Assembly (NCBI GenBank): GCA_012522475.1
Contig: JAAYKH010000043.1
Coordinates: 1 to 64,000, forward strand
DNA from: Chloroflexota bacterium
GTDB lineage: Bacteria; Chloroflexota; Anaerolineae; Anaerolineales; Anaerolineaceae
DNA length: 64,000 nt
Reading direction: 5' to 3'
The translations under genes were made by a program, and so were the position numbers. How positions within the stretch are numbered: the first letter of the stretch is position 1; every line of letters starts with the position of its first letter. The notes under the pieces were generated by a model. It was given only the letters and a program-made list of their open reading frames with translations. It had not been told where the DNA came from and ran no database searches. Below are positions 1-9,248 of this stretch, piece after piece.

Positions 1-658
1 AGTCGATATTGTGGCGCAAAAAAACGGCCAGCATCTCTAAATCAGGGGGGGTGGGAGGGCTTTCCGCGAACGGCAACGCAACCGGAGATTTGTCGGTGGT
101 GAGCAATGCGGTCTGTATAGCTGTGACAGCCTGGTCGATCTGCAGGCTGTAACCGGGTTCACCCAGGGAAAAATTGGTGGTATTGGGGATAGGCAGGGTT
201 TGACTGCCGGGCTGGGCGTAGCGCGGTTCAATTTCGCTTTGAAGGTAGGCACGGATTGAGTTTGCATCCATGCTGGAATTGGGGGACACCGTAACCGGAG
301 GGGCGGTGTGGGAGTGATCCAGCAAGAAGGAGTAAAAACTGCCAGGTTCAACCTGGCTGGTCGCTGCGGTGTCCAGGGCTTCCGGGTCAAAAGAAAAACC
401 CAGGACTTCAGGGTCGACATGGATGGTGCTGCCGTCGATCGTCAGTACCAGCGGGAGTGCAAAAACTTCAGCGAACCTGGCCTGAGCAGAGGGAATATCC
501 AGACCTCCAACCGGAACACCCGCGATCAGACTGCCCGCCGGAAACACAACCGGCTGATTTTTAAACCGTTGATGCTCAACCAGGGTGATGGTCAGGCTGC
601 AGAAGATAAAGAATATCCCCAGTCCGCCCATAACCCACCGAAATGCTTTAGATGTCAT
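1..658 (-). CDS. Partial CDS (runs off left edge): membrane-anchored extracytoplasmic protein, YoaR/VanW-associated (PG_binding_4-like) N-terminal region
   Basis: Reverse-strand reading from ATG at 658 is open to base 1: MTSKAFRWVMGGLGIFFIFCSLTITLVEHQRFKNQPVVFPAGSLIAGVPVGGLDIPSAQARFAEVFALPLVLTIDGSTIHVDPEVLGFSFDPEAL. TM segment, then a 'GV.VGG' repeat style typical of VanW/YoaR-linked domains. Missing from the ORF track because it has no stop in the window. Confidence 0.65.
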   Translation of the reverse strand, partial: MTSKAFRWVMGGLGIFFIFCSLTITLVEHQRFKNQPVVFPAGSLIAGVPVGGLDIPSAQARFAEVFALPLVLTIDGSTIHVDPEVLGFSFDPEALDTAATSQVEPGSFYSFLLDHSHTAPPVTVSPNSSMDANSIRAYLQSEIEPRYAQPGSQTLPIPNTTNFSLGEPGYSLQIDQAVTAIQTALLTTDKSPVALPFAESPPTPPDLEMLAVFLRHNID

Positions 659-939
659 CCATAAACCTGCACTATGATCATGGCCTGATTTTACCACCTT
701 GATAGAGGTGGGAATGCCCGGGCAGGCGCAAAAATCAGCGACGCGGCCCAGCGGCAATGTGGATAGGGCTGGAAGTTTTTAGCGAGTACAGCAGAAAGAC
801 GATTGCCATTCACAGGAAAATTTCCCTGTAATGCATGCAAATACACGCCTGTTAACTGGTAGGGGATGATTCAGCCCGGCTGCAAGTGGCAACTTTTACC
901 ACCGGGTGCTGATGCGTGGGCTATGGTTCAATAACAATT

Positions 940-2205
940 TTATTGCGCCCGCTCTTTTTTTCGCAGGAAGAAAGCATAATACATCCAAATGGCGATGATA
1001 TAGGTGAAAATTGTGCCTAAAAAAGGTGGCCCAAAACCATAGTTCACCTGTGCCCACCCGCTGATCACCGGGCTGAACGCCCGGCCAAAACTGTTGACCA
1101 TACTGTTCAGACTGGCTACCATAGCCCGCGCGTCAGCTTCAACCTGTTCCATGACAAAAGTCTGGTATACGGGCGAGCTCATGTTCATCAGGGTTAAGCG
1201 CACAAAATAGGCAACGGTGCTCAGCCCAAACGAGGACGAGAACCCCAGCATGATGAGGAAAGGGATTGAGATAGCCTGGCTGTAAACCACCACCCGTATC
1301 TTTCCGAAACGGTCTGCAAAAACTGGGGCGAGGATCAGGCCGACCCCCATTGCCAAGGACCCCCAGGCCATCAGGGCGCCGATGACCCGATCGGGTTGTT
1401 GGTGTACGTTGCTGAAGAAGATGTTCATAAAGGGCATGATCAGCCCGGCGCCAATGGAGGTGATGAACATGGGCAGAAGCAATTTGGGCAGCGTGCCCGG
1501 ATTTTGTCGGGCAAAGGCGATGGGGGCAAAAGCGGCGCGATTTTTTGTACCCAGTTGATTGCGCTTGAGCATCAGGCGGGGGATTGCAGTGGCGAGTACC
1601 AGCACACCTGCCACGCCCACCGACCAGGCATAGGCTGTTGCGCTGATTGCCGATACCTGAAAAGCTTTGCCGAACCAGGAGGGCAAATACCCACCCAACC
1701 AATCACCAACTGAATTCGCCGCCATACGCAGCCCCGAATCCATGCTGAACAGGTAGGTGCGCTCCTCTTCGCCGCTGTTTTCCATCATGAATGGGCCGCT
1801 GACCACTGCGCCCAGACTTGAGCCAATGCCCATCAGGATGTTCGTGAAAACCAGGATGATTGGCGTGTGGAAAATCACCATTAAGAAGACGGCCGCACCC
1901 GTCACCAGGACAGCGAGGACCATAGAAAACTTGCGACCCAATCGATCTGCCAAATAGCCCATGGGTAATGCGGAAATCAGTACCGTCATACTGCTGATTG
2001 TGGAGATCAACCCCATAAAAGTTTCATCATAGCCCAAACTGCGCAGGAAAAAATTGAACAGGAAACGGTGAATTCCTAATCCCGCCCCATAGATCATAAT
2101 ACTGATCAGGTAAATACGTGCATTTGGACTGAAAGCACTGACGCGTTTGATGTAAGTCCTGACCACACCGTCGGGATTGTGCGCTGCTCTTTTTTGAGAA
2201 CTCAA
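940..2205 (-). CDS. MFS transporter
   Basis: 421 aa, ~12 hydrophobic segments, GYLADRLGRKFSM MFS loop motif. Confidence 0.85.
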   Translation of the reverse strand: MSSQKRAAHNPDGVVRTYIKRVSAFSPNARIYLISIMIYGAGLGIHRFLFNFFLRSLGYDETFMGLISTISSMTVLISALPMGYLADRLGRKFSMVLAVLVTGAAVFLMVIFHTPIILVFTNILMGIGSSLGAVVSGPFMMENSGEEERTYLFSMDSGLRMAANSVGDWLGGYLPSWFGKAFQVSAISATAYAWSVGVAGVLVLATAIPRLMLKRNQLGTKNRAAFAPIAFARQNPGTLPKLLLPMFITSIGAGLIMPFMNIFFSNVHQQPDRVIGALMAWGSLAMGVGLILAPVFADRFGKIRVVVYSQAISIPFLIMLGFSSSFGLSTVAYFVRLTLMNMSSPVYQTFVMEQVEADARAMVASLNSMVNSFGRAFSPVISGWAQVNYGFGPPFLGTIFTYIIAIWMYYAFFLRKKERAQ

Positions 2206-2210
2206 AGGGT

Positions 2211-3272
2211 TTAATCTCCTGAAAGGAAAGTGCGCAGGAGGTAAATGGTGGAATCCAAACCATTCATACGCAAAGAGTAGCGACGTTCAGCCTTGGGCGA
2301 AACCGTCACACTGACCAACCCGGCCAGGCGCAGGTTTTGTAAGTGGTGAATTACCGTCGGGGGGCGCAGTCGCAAGATCATAGCCAGTTGACTGGGGGTA
2401 GAGGGGCCATTTTCACGTAAATAATACAGAATTCGCAGGCGAGTTGGGTCTGCGATGGCTTTTAATGCATTTAATAGTTCATCGGGGACCAGTTCACCGG
2501 GAATTAATGCGGTGCCTTCCGGACGAGCGCCGAACAGGATGATGCCAGTTTCTTCATCTAATTTGTCGAAAATGACAAAAGGCGCCCCCCAAAAAGACGG
2601 GGCTAAGATCAGGTTGGAAACCTCTTTGACCCAATCCATACGTACGCCGATTGAGAGGGTTTCCAACACGGTCAGCAGGTCATTTTCACGAAAAAGGACC
2701 TGCGCATTTTCCAGGGCTTGGCTTAGTGCCGGGGCAATGCGGACCTCCTCTTCCTGGAAGAAACTGGTGATATAGGCTTCCAGGGCAAGTACCAGGTCGA
2801 CACCAAACTGTTTCCGATTTGCCCAGGCTTCAAAAGTCGATCGGAGAAATTCTTTGGTGATGGTGGTTTGATGAGGGTGAAAGGACTTGATCAGCCGTTC
2901 AATCCGAGCCGTCAGGCGTTGCATCCCGTTCAGCGATAGTAAAAATTCCTTATAGTCTTGTGAGCGTTGATCAACCTTGTCCGCAAATACGAGCTTGGTC
3001 AAACGATCCTCCGGTGGGATGGCTTTGAGTGCTTCCATAACGGCGGCAGCGTCTTTTGGTTCGGGGAGTGTATACAGCCATGGCAATGGGACAGAGAGCA
3101 CCCGTTGTGCGCGCTCCAGCGCATCGCGCAAATGAATCGGCAGGCGTGAACGCACGCCGGCCGCCCAGGAAGGCCTTAATCCATATTCATCCGGGCGGTG
3201 CAGGATATACAGGCTGGTAAACAGGTCGTAAGCACTGCCGTTATCCCATAAGATCTTTAATTCTTCTTTCAT
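2211..3272 (-). CDS. ArsR-family HTH transcriptional regulator with long N-terminal domain
   Basis: C-terminal winged helix ALKAIADPTRLRILYYLRENGPSTPSQLAMILRLRPPTVIHHLQNLRLAGLVSV; directly upstream of the MFS gene on the same strand. Confidence 0.85.
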   Translation of the reverse strand: MKEELKILWDNGSAYDLFTSLYILHRPDEYGLRPSWAAGVRSRLPIHLRDALERAQRVLSVPLPWLYTLPEPKDAAAVMEALKAIPPEDRLTKLVFADKVDQRSQDYKEFLLSLNGMQRLTARIERLIKSFHPHQTTITKEFLRSTFEAWANRKQFGVDLVLALEAYITSFFQEEEVRIAPALSQALENAQVLFRENDLLTVLETLSIGVRMDWVKEVSNLILAPSFWGAPFVIFDKLDEETGIILFGARPEGTALIPGELVPDELLNALKAIADPTRLRILYYLRENGPSTPSQLAMILRLRPPTVIHHLQNLRLAGLVSVTVSPKAERRYSLRMNGLDSTIYLLRTFLSGD

Positions 3273-3323
3273 ACGCTCACCTCACAGATAAAATTTATGT
3301 TTCAACAAATTAACAATCAACAA

Positions 3324-3341
3324 ATTAGATAATAGTCTAAT
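3324..3341. promoter_or_regulatory. Candidate operator: perfect 6-bp inverted repeat ATTAGA-N6-TCTAAT upstream of the ArsR-MFS operon
   Basis: Sequence ATTAGATAATAGTCTAAT, about 50 bp 5' of the ArsR start. Confidence 0.5.
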
Positions 3342-3455
3342 AACATCAAATTGTCAAGGAGCAAGCTGAAGGCGAACAAAAATTCAAGCTAATTCAATGG
3401 GCACGCTCACCTTGATCCTGTTGGCTATTCAGCACTAACTGGCTATAATCCCCTT

Positions 3456-4772
3456 ATGAGCAACCCAAAACTGATCAGGGTTCTGATGGGCTTTTTAGCC
3501 GTCTTTGCTTTACTGGCGTTGATGCTGGCGATCTATTTTCTGCCACCTGTACACGAACGGCTGGCATGGCGGGTGGCCAGTCTGCGTTCGCAGATGTTTT
3601 ATTTCTTTAACCCGCCAGGTGAGGTACTCTTCTCGCCGGCCCAGCAGGAAGAGATGGGCGTTATTGCTACCGGGACGATCACCGCCTCGATGCCGCAGGA
3701 AACCCTCACCCTCGAAGCCTTACTAACACCGACTGCATCGGTTTCTTCCACCCCCACGGTGACCCTCACGCCCACAATCACGCCAACCGCCATCCCTGAT
3801 GCATTCAGCCTGTCGGGAGTGCTGCATGAATATCAAAAAATGAACAACTGTGGACCGGTCACCCTATCTATGGCTCTATCGTACTGGGGCTGGGTTGGCG
3901 ATCAAGATGTGACCCGCCCCTGGTTACGCCCGCATCAGGATGATCGCAACACCATGCCCGAGGAGATGGTCGCGGCTGTGAAAGCCCATACCGATCTGGA
4001 GGCCCTGGTACGCTCGGGCGGCGATACGAACCTCATCAAGCAGTTCATCGCTGCCGGCTTTCCTGTTATTGTTGAAAGAGACATGGGTGATGTGCGCCCC
4101 GATGAGAATTGGACCGGGCATTTTGGTGTTGTCACGGGCTATGATGATGCCCAGGGGCGGCTCATTTTGCAGGATTCGTATATCATGGCAGATTACCCTC
4201 TGAGCTACGCAGAGCACAATCAGTATTGGCGGGCGTTCAATCATGTTTACGTTGTCATCTACCCCCCAGACCGCACGCATGAAGTGCTGTCAATCCTCGG
4301 CCCACAGGCGGACGAAAATAACAATTACCAGCACGCGGCTGACCAGGCGCGAGAAGCCATTAACGAACTCCAGGGTCGTGATCTGTTCTTTGCCTGGTTT
4401 AATCTGGGTACCAGTCTGGTGAACCTGGGTGATTATATAGGCGCTGCCCAGGCCTATGACCATGCATACGATGTGGTTTACCCCACCATTCCTTCGGCTG
4501 CCCGCCCCTGGCGGATGACCTGGTATCAGACCGGCCCTTACGAAGCCTATTACTTCACCGAACGTTACCAGGATGTCATTAACCTCGCCACTTTCACCAT
4601 CGTCAACACTGGCGTGGAGGAAATTGAAGAAACCTGGCTGTGGCGGGGGCGCGCCCGCCTGGCTTTGGGCGACGAGCCTGGGGCAATTGAAGATTTTCGA
4701 ACGGCCTTAAAGTTTCACCCGGGTTGGGATGAAGCACTGTCAGAGCTGCAGCACCTGGGGGTTCATCCCTGA
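3456..4772 (+). CDS. C39-like cysteine peptidase domain (Peptidase_C39_2) + TPR, membrane-anchored
   Basis: N-terminal TM, Thr/Pro linker, NNCGPVTLSMALSYWGW (Cys), GHFGVVTGYDD (His), C-terminal TPR-like repeats. Confidence 0.8.
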   Translation: MSNPKLIRVLMGFLAVFALLALMLAIYFLPPVHERLAWRVASLRSQMFYFFNPPGEVLFSPAQQEEMGVIATGTITASMPQETLTLEALLTPTASVSSTPTVTLTPTITPTAIPDAFSLSGVLHEYQKMNNCGPVTLSMALSYWGWVGDQDVTRPWLRPHQDDRNTMPEEMVAAVKAHTDLEALVRSGGDTNLIKQFIAAGFPVIVERDMGDVRPDENWTGHFGVVTGYDDAQGRLILQDSYIMADYPLSYAEHNQYWRAFNHVYVVIYPPDRTHEVLSILGPQADENNNYQHAADQAREAINELQGRDLFFAWFNLGTSLVNLGDYIGAAQAYDHAYDVVYPTIPSAARPWRMTWYQTGPYEAYYFTERYQDVINLATFTIVNTGVEEIEETWLWRGRARLALGDEPGAIEDFRTALKFHPGWDEALSELQHLGVHP

Positions 4773-4877
4773 AGGGGTTATTTTATCATTTGCGATGAGC
4801 CCTGAAGGTAGATGATACCTACGGAGGCGGCTTTTGTTTGTTTTGCACAACACGCCCTAAAGGATATAATCCCATCT

Positions 4878-6185
4878 ATGCAAAAAACCAGAATGATAAA
4901 AACCCTGATGGTCTTTTTGGTCATCGTTTCTGTTTCGGCGCTGTTGCTGGCAATCTACTTCCTCCCCCCGGTTCACAGCCGGCTTTCCTGGCGGCTCTCG
5001 GTACTGCGGGGGGATATCTATAATTATTTCAACCGGCCTGATGAGCAGGTTTTCATCCCAGGGCAAAAGAAAGACATGAGCGCCATAGAACTGACGCCCA
5101 CAGCCACGATGGCACCTCCGACGGCCACACTCGTGCCTTCAATAACACCCACAAATTATGTCTCTCCTACCCCAACGGAGACGCAGACCCCCACACCGAC
5201 GTCTACGCCAATTCCCTCTGCCATTCAATTGGAAGGCGTGCGGTATGAAAAGCAGGATTTTAATAACTGCGGACCCGCGAACCTCTCCATAGCGTTAAAC
5301 TACTGGGGATGGGAGGGCGATCAAAAGGTGACCGCAGCCAAGTTAAAGCCCTTCTCACGAGACCGCAATGTTATGCCCTACGAGATGGTGGATTTTGTGC
5401 GCACCCAAACTCACCTGGGCGCAGTACTGCGTTGGGGCGGCGACCTGGAGACAATTAAGAAATTCATTGCTGAGGGTTTTCCCGTCTTGATTGAACGCGG
5501 CTACCTGGAAGAGATTGCAGAATATGGCTGGATGGGACATTACAATGTTGTTACCGGCTATGATGATGCCCGAGAAGTTTTTATCGTACAGGATACCTAC
5601 CCTGGTATTCCCAATGCGCCCAATTCTTATGAGCGGATCGAACGACACTGGCGTGCCTTTAATTATGTGTATATCATCATCTACCCGCCGGAACGCGAGA
5701 CGCGGGTCTTTGAGCTTCTTGGACCGCAGGCTGATGAGGCCTACAATTTACAATATGCTGCTGAAAAAGCCCGGGAAGAGGTCAATGTCCTTTCCGGGAA
5801 AGAGCTGTTTTTCGGCTGGTACAACGTCGGCACCAGCCTGGTTAACTTGCAAGATTATTATGGCGCTGCCCAGGCTTATGATCAAGCCTTTGCCGTGTAT
5901 GCCGATATTTACCCGCGCCCATACCGGTTGTTCTGGTACTCCACCGGGGCATACTTTGCCTATTATTACACCGGGCGCTATCAGGATGTGATCGACCTGG
6001 CCGATATGGTTCTGGGTCTATCCGCCGAGCCCGCCATTGAAGAGACCTGGGTGTGGCGTGGGCGTGCCCGCAAGGCGCTGGGCAATATTGACGGCGCTGT
6101 GGAAGATTTCCGCGGAGCTTTAAAGTGGCATCCGGGCTGGTGGGTCGCTGAAAACGAATTGCATAGTTTGGGGATTTGGGATTAG
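4878..6185 (+). CDS. C39-like cysteine peptidase domain + TPR, tandem paralog of the preceding gene
   Basis: NNCGPANLSIALNYWGW, GHYNVVTGYDDA, near-colinear with 3456-4772. ORF track starts at 4812, but MQKTRMIKTLMVFLV at 4878 matches the paralog start. Confidence 0.8.
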   Translation: MQKTRMIKTLMVFLVIVSVSALLLAIYFLPPVHSRLSWRLSVLRGDIYNYFNRPDEQVFIPGQKKDMSAIELTPTATMAPPTATLVPSITPTNYVSPTPTETQTPTPTSTPIPSAIQLEGVRYEKQDFNNCGPANLSIALNYWGWEGDQKVTAAKLKPFSRDRNVMPYEMVDFVRTQTHLGAVLRWGGDLETIKKFIAEGFPVLIERGYLEEIAEYGWMGHYNVVTGYDDAREVFIVQDTYPGIPNAPNSYERIERHWRAFNYVYIIIYPPERETRVFELLGPQADEAYNLQYAAEKAREEVNVLSGKELFFGWYNVGTSLVNLQDYYGAAQAYDQAFAVYADIYPRPYRLFWYSTGAYFAYYYTGRYQDVIDLADMVLGLSAEPAIEETWVWRGRARKALGNIDGAVEDFRGALKWHPGWWVAENELHSLGIWD

Positions 6186-6288
6186 GAATGGCATTGTTTG
6201 AAACCCAGTGAAAAGTGAATGGCGAGTGCTGCGCTTCGATCTCGATTTGGGGTTTTCAAGCGCTCATCATTAACGCTCCTTGTGAGAT

Positions 6289-6318
6289 TTGACAAAGTGA
6301 CGCCCTTATTTTTATAAT
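6289..6318 (+). promoter_or_regulatory. Sigma70-type promoter TTGACA-N18-TATAAT
   Basis: TTGACA 6289-6294, TATAAT 6313-6318, upstream of the gene at 6373. Confidence 0.7.
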
Positions 6319-6372
6319 CAGTATAAGCCTGATGGATTAGGCCGCCCATTTTAAAATCATTTAGTAGGCCTC

Positions 6373-7512
6373 ATGCACTTTAAACCATTCAAAATTATTG
6401 ATAGCCATATTCATTTTCCGCATTATGCCTTCGCTGAGCCTTTGGTGAGCATTCTGGCAGAGGCTGGGGTTGAAAAGCTGGCTGTGGTTTGCACTCCCGA
6501 TGAAAAACGGTTCAGCTTGCTGCCGGATGCCCTGTACCTGAAAGGCTGTTACCCGGGGCGGGTGTACCTTTTCGGCGGTTTGGATATCTCACCCCTGTTG
6601 ATGACGCTAGATAACGCTGGCGAGACCTTTGCCCGTTATGTGGATGTGCTGGCAGGGCTGGGCGCGGACGGCATCAAGATGCTTGAAGGCAAGGCGGAAA
6701 TGCGCAAACGTTTGCCTATTCCCGATTTTGATGGCCCGGTTTACGCGCCGTATTGGGAAAAACTGGCTGAACGTCAAATGCCCCTGATCTTCCACGTCAA
6801 TGACCCGGAGGAATTTTGGGATGAGAAAAAAATCCCCAGCTGGGCACGGGAGATGGGCTGGTATTATGGCGATGGCACCTATATTGATAACGAAGCCCAA
6901 TACCGCCAGGTGTTGAACGTTCTGGACCGCCATCCCGACCTGAAGGTGATTTTTGCGCACTTTTTCTTCCTTAGTGCGCAGCTGGAACGGCTGGCAGATT
7001 ACCTTGACCGCTACCCGAATATGCACGTTGACCTGACCCCGGGCATTGAAATGTATTTCAATTTCGCCGTCCATCCGCAAAAAACGCGCGATTTCTTTAT
7101 TAAATACCAGGACCGAATTGTTTACGGTACCGACATCGGGGCGCAGGCGCTCCTGGCTGACACTGGGGTCGGCATTGAAGCTGAAGAGAGCCTGGCGCGT
7201 ATTGAAGTTGTACGGGGTTTCCTCGAAAAGGAAGGGCCTTTCCAGTTGACCCATGAAGGCTTCCTATTTGGCGGTCCGCAGGCTCGTTTTTTGGGCATCC
7301 ATCTGCCCGACCAGGTCCTGGAGAAGATCTACCATCAAAATTTCGAGCGCTTTGCCGGCGCAGTTCCCAAACTGCTGGACAACGCTGCCATCTTAGAGGA
7401 ATGCCAGCGTTTAGAGGCAGTGATTAACACGATCGGTGCCGTGATGCCCGGCATGACCGGTGACACCAGTTCCATTACCAAAGTTAGAGATTTCTTTAGC
7501 CATTCAATTTAA
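6373..7512 (+). CDS. Amidohydrolase (TIM-barrel metal-dependent hydrolase) family protein
   Basis: IIDSHIHFPHYAF N-terminal HxH; IFAHFFF, VYGTDIGAQ motifs. Confidence 0.8.
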   Translation: MHFKPFKIIDSHIHFPHYAFAEPLVSILAEAGVEKLAVVCTPDEKRFSLLPDALYLKGCYPGRVYLFGGLDISPLLMTLDNAGETFARYVDVLAGLGADGIKMLEGKAEMRKRLPIPDFDGPVYAPYWEKLAERQMPLIFHVNDPEEFWDEKKIPSWAREMGWYYGDGTYIDNEAQYRQVLNVLDRHPDLKVIFAHFFFLSAQLERLADYLDRYPNMHVDLTPGIEMYFNFAVHPQKTRDFFIKYQDRIVYGTDIGAQALLADTGVGIEAEESLARIEVVRGFLEKEGPFQLTHEGFLFGGPQARFLGIHLPDQVLEKIYHQNFERFAGAVPKLLDNAAILEECQRLEAVINTIGAVMPGMTGDTSSITKVRDFFSHSI

Positions 7513-7517
7513 TTGCT

Positions 7518-8438
7518 ATGTCTGAAACCAGGCCTGCTTATTTAAACTTAGTTGAAACGGGCCAGCTCTCGCGGCGGGTTGCCGAAGCTTTTGGGCGTTT
7601 GGAATCCTGCGATATCTGCCCACTGCGCTGCGGTGTGAACCGACTGTCGGGCGAATTGGGCATTTGCCAGACCGGGGTTTTAGCCCAGGTGAGCAGTTTT
7701 GGTCCTCACTTTGGGGAGGAACGTCCGCTCAGTGGCTGGCGCGGTTCGGGGACGATCTTCTTTGCGCGTTGTAACTTGCGCTGTGTCTTCTGCCAGAATG
7801 CCGATATCAGCCAGGGCTCCTTTGGGCGAAAAGCCAGCCCGCAAGAATTGGCAAATATCATGCTTGGCCTGCAAAAACAAGGTGTCCACAATATCAACCT
7901 GGTTTCGCCCAGCCATGTCGTCCCACAAATTTTAGCGGCGATTGAAATTGCTGCCGGGCAGGGGCTGTGCCTTCCGATTGTGTATAACACGGGCGGATAC
8001 GATTCCCTCGAGACGCTGGCACTGCTGGAAGGCGTGATTGACATCTACATGCCGGATATGAAATATGCTGACGCACACCTGGCATTTAAGTACTCCCGGA
8101 TTGAGGACTATCCCCGGAACAACCAGGCTGCGGTTTTGGAGATGCAGCGTCAGGTAAACGATTTACAAATAGACGCGCAGGGTCTGGCCTGGCGGGGTTT
8201 GCTGGTGCGGCACCTGGCGCTGCCAAATGGACTGGCTGGCAGCGAGAGGATCTTTAAATTCCTGGCTGAGAAAGTTTCCAAAAATGTGTACCTCAATATC
8301 ATGGCACAATACCATCCCGCGTTCAAAGTCCGCGGGCTGACAGGGGGCTATCCCGAATTAAACCGGCGTATTTCTGCTGACGAGTATCAATCCGCGCTTA
8401 GTATGGCTAAAATGTTCGGCCTGAGACGGTTGGATTAA
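7518..8438 (+). CDS. Radical SAM protein, PflA/PflX-like
   Basis: CDICPLRCGVNR...FFARCNLRCVFCQNADIS (CxxxCxxC cluster motif). Confidence 0.85.
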   Translation: MSETRPAYLNLVETGQLSRRVAEAFGRLESCDICPLRCGVNRLSGELGICQTGVLAQVSSFGPHFGEERPLSGWRGSGTIFFARCNLRCVFCQNADISQGSFGRKASPQELANIMLGLQKQGVHNINLVSPSHVVPQILAAIEIAAGQGLCLPIVYNTGGYDSLETLALLEGVIDIYMPDMKYADAHLAFKYSRIEDYPRNNQAAVLEMQRQVNDLQIDAQGLAWRGLLVRHLALPNGLAGSERIFKFLAEKVSKNVYLNIMAQYHPAFKVRGLTGGYPELNRRISADEYQSALSMAKMFGLRRLD

Positions 8439-8486
8439 ATAGGGCAGATTTATTCTGCAAATATCTATTCAGTTGATAAGCATTAA

Positions 8487-8531
8487 TTAGGCTGTGTGCC
8501 AAAGGCCTAAGTTTCTATGCCAACCCTTAGG
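8487..8531 (+). other. Candidate structured leader: TTAGGC / GCCTAAG / CTTAGG alternative pairing upstream of the ECF sigma gene
   Basis: TTAGGC 8487-8492 can pair with GCCTAA 8505-8510; the overlapping CCTAAG 8506-8511 can pair with CTTAGG 8526-8531. Confidence 0.3.
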
Positions 8532-8672
8532 GTTTAGCGGGAAACAACCCGGTCTTCACAATTGGTAGGGCTTTTTTGTCCCCTTTGCTCTATTTTCTCG
8601 ACTTACTTATAGAACTCAAAAAAAATTAATGTTCCCTGCAGGCTATTGTTGAAGCGATCAGAGGAGAACTTT

Positions 8673-9248
8673 ATGGCAGGAAGCAGTATTGAATTGATGT
8701 CCAATAAAATTAATTATATGACGGATGAAAAAAGAATCATCAAAGCTGCAAGGCAGGACCCCAAGGCGTTTGGAGAATTGTACAAACTGTATGTTGAACA
8801 GGTTTTTCGATATCTCTTCAGCCGGATCGGGGATGTGCAAGAAGCTGAAGATGTTACGGCTCAGACATTTCTTGCGGCTTTCGAATCCTTTGATAAATTC
8901 CGACAGGATGGGCACTTTGTTTCCTGGTTGTTTGGAATTGCGCGTCATAAAGCAATGGATTATTTCCGCCGACGAGACGATTTATCGCCTATGGATGAGA
9001 CCAGCCAGGTCCCTGTTGAAGACAATACTTTAGCCAGGGTGATAAAAGCAGAACAAGAAGAAGCGTTGTCACAGCTTATCCAGACTTTACCTGAAGAAGA
9101 CCGCGAATTGCTCCGTTTACGTTTCTTGGCCGAAATGAGCTTTCCGGAAATTGCCCGTTTCCTGCATCGTAATGAAGACGCTGTTAAAAAAATGACATAC
9201 CGGTTACTGGCACGGTTGCACAGCCAGTTGGAGGTTTTAAATGAATGA
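8673..9248 (+). CDS. ECF-type RNA polymerase sigma-70 factor
   Basis: Sigma-2 (EAEDVTAQTFLAAFESFDKFRQDGHFVSWLFGIARHKAMDYFRR) and sigma-4 (LPEEDRELLRLRFLAEMSFPEIARFLHRNEDAVKKMTYRLLARL). SD GAGGAG 8661-8666 before ATG 8673; alternative start 8718. Confidence 0.9.
   Translation: MAGSSIELMSNKINYMTDEKRIIKAARQDPKAFGELYKLYVEQVFRYLFSRIGDVQEAEDVTAQTFLAAFESFDKFRQDGHFVSWLFGIARHKAMDYFRRRDDLSPMDETSQVPVEDNTLARVIKAEQEEALSQLIQTLPEEDRELLRLRFLAEMSFPEIARFLHRNEDAVKKMTYRLLARLHSQLEVLNE

Noticed and set aside
1139-1702. Antisense/shadow ORFs listed throughout the track (e.g. 1139..1702, 6607..7254, 25665..26288, 26549..27361, 39533..40090)
   Set aside because: They lie opposite or in alternate frames of well-supported CDSs, with low-complexity or high Arg/Pro composition and no recognisable motifs.
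3690-3800. Thr/Pro-coding stretches (also 5090-5225, 25120-25370, 46220-46300) as DNA repeats
   Set aside because: They encode in-frame TPT-type extracytoplasmic linkers; the repetitiveness is protein-level low complexity.
8705-8720. Leaderless start of the ECF sigma gene at 8718 (TAAAAT-7nt-ATG)
   Set aside because: A strong SD (GAGGAG) precedes the in-frame ATG at 8673, so the -10-like match may be chance; not counted in the leaderless set.
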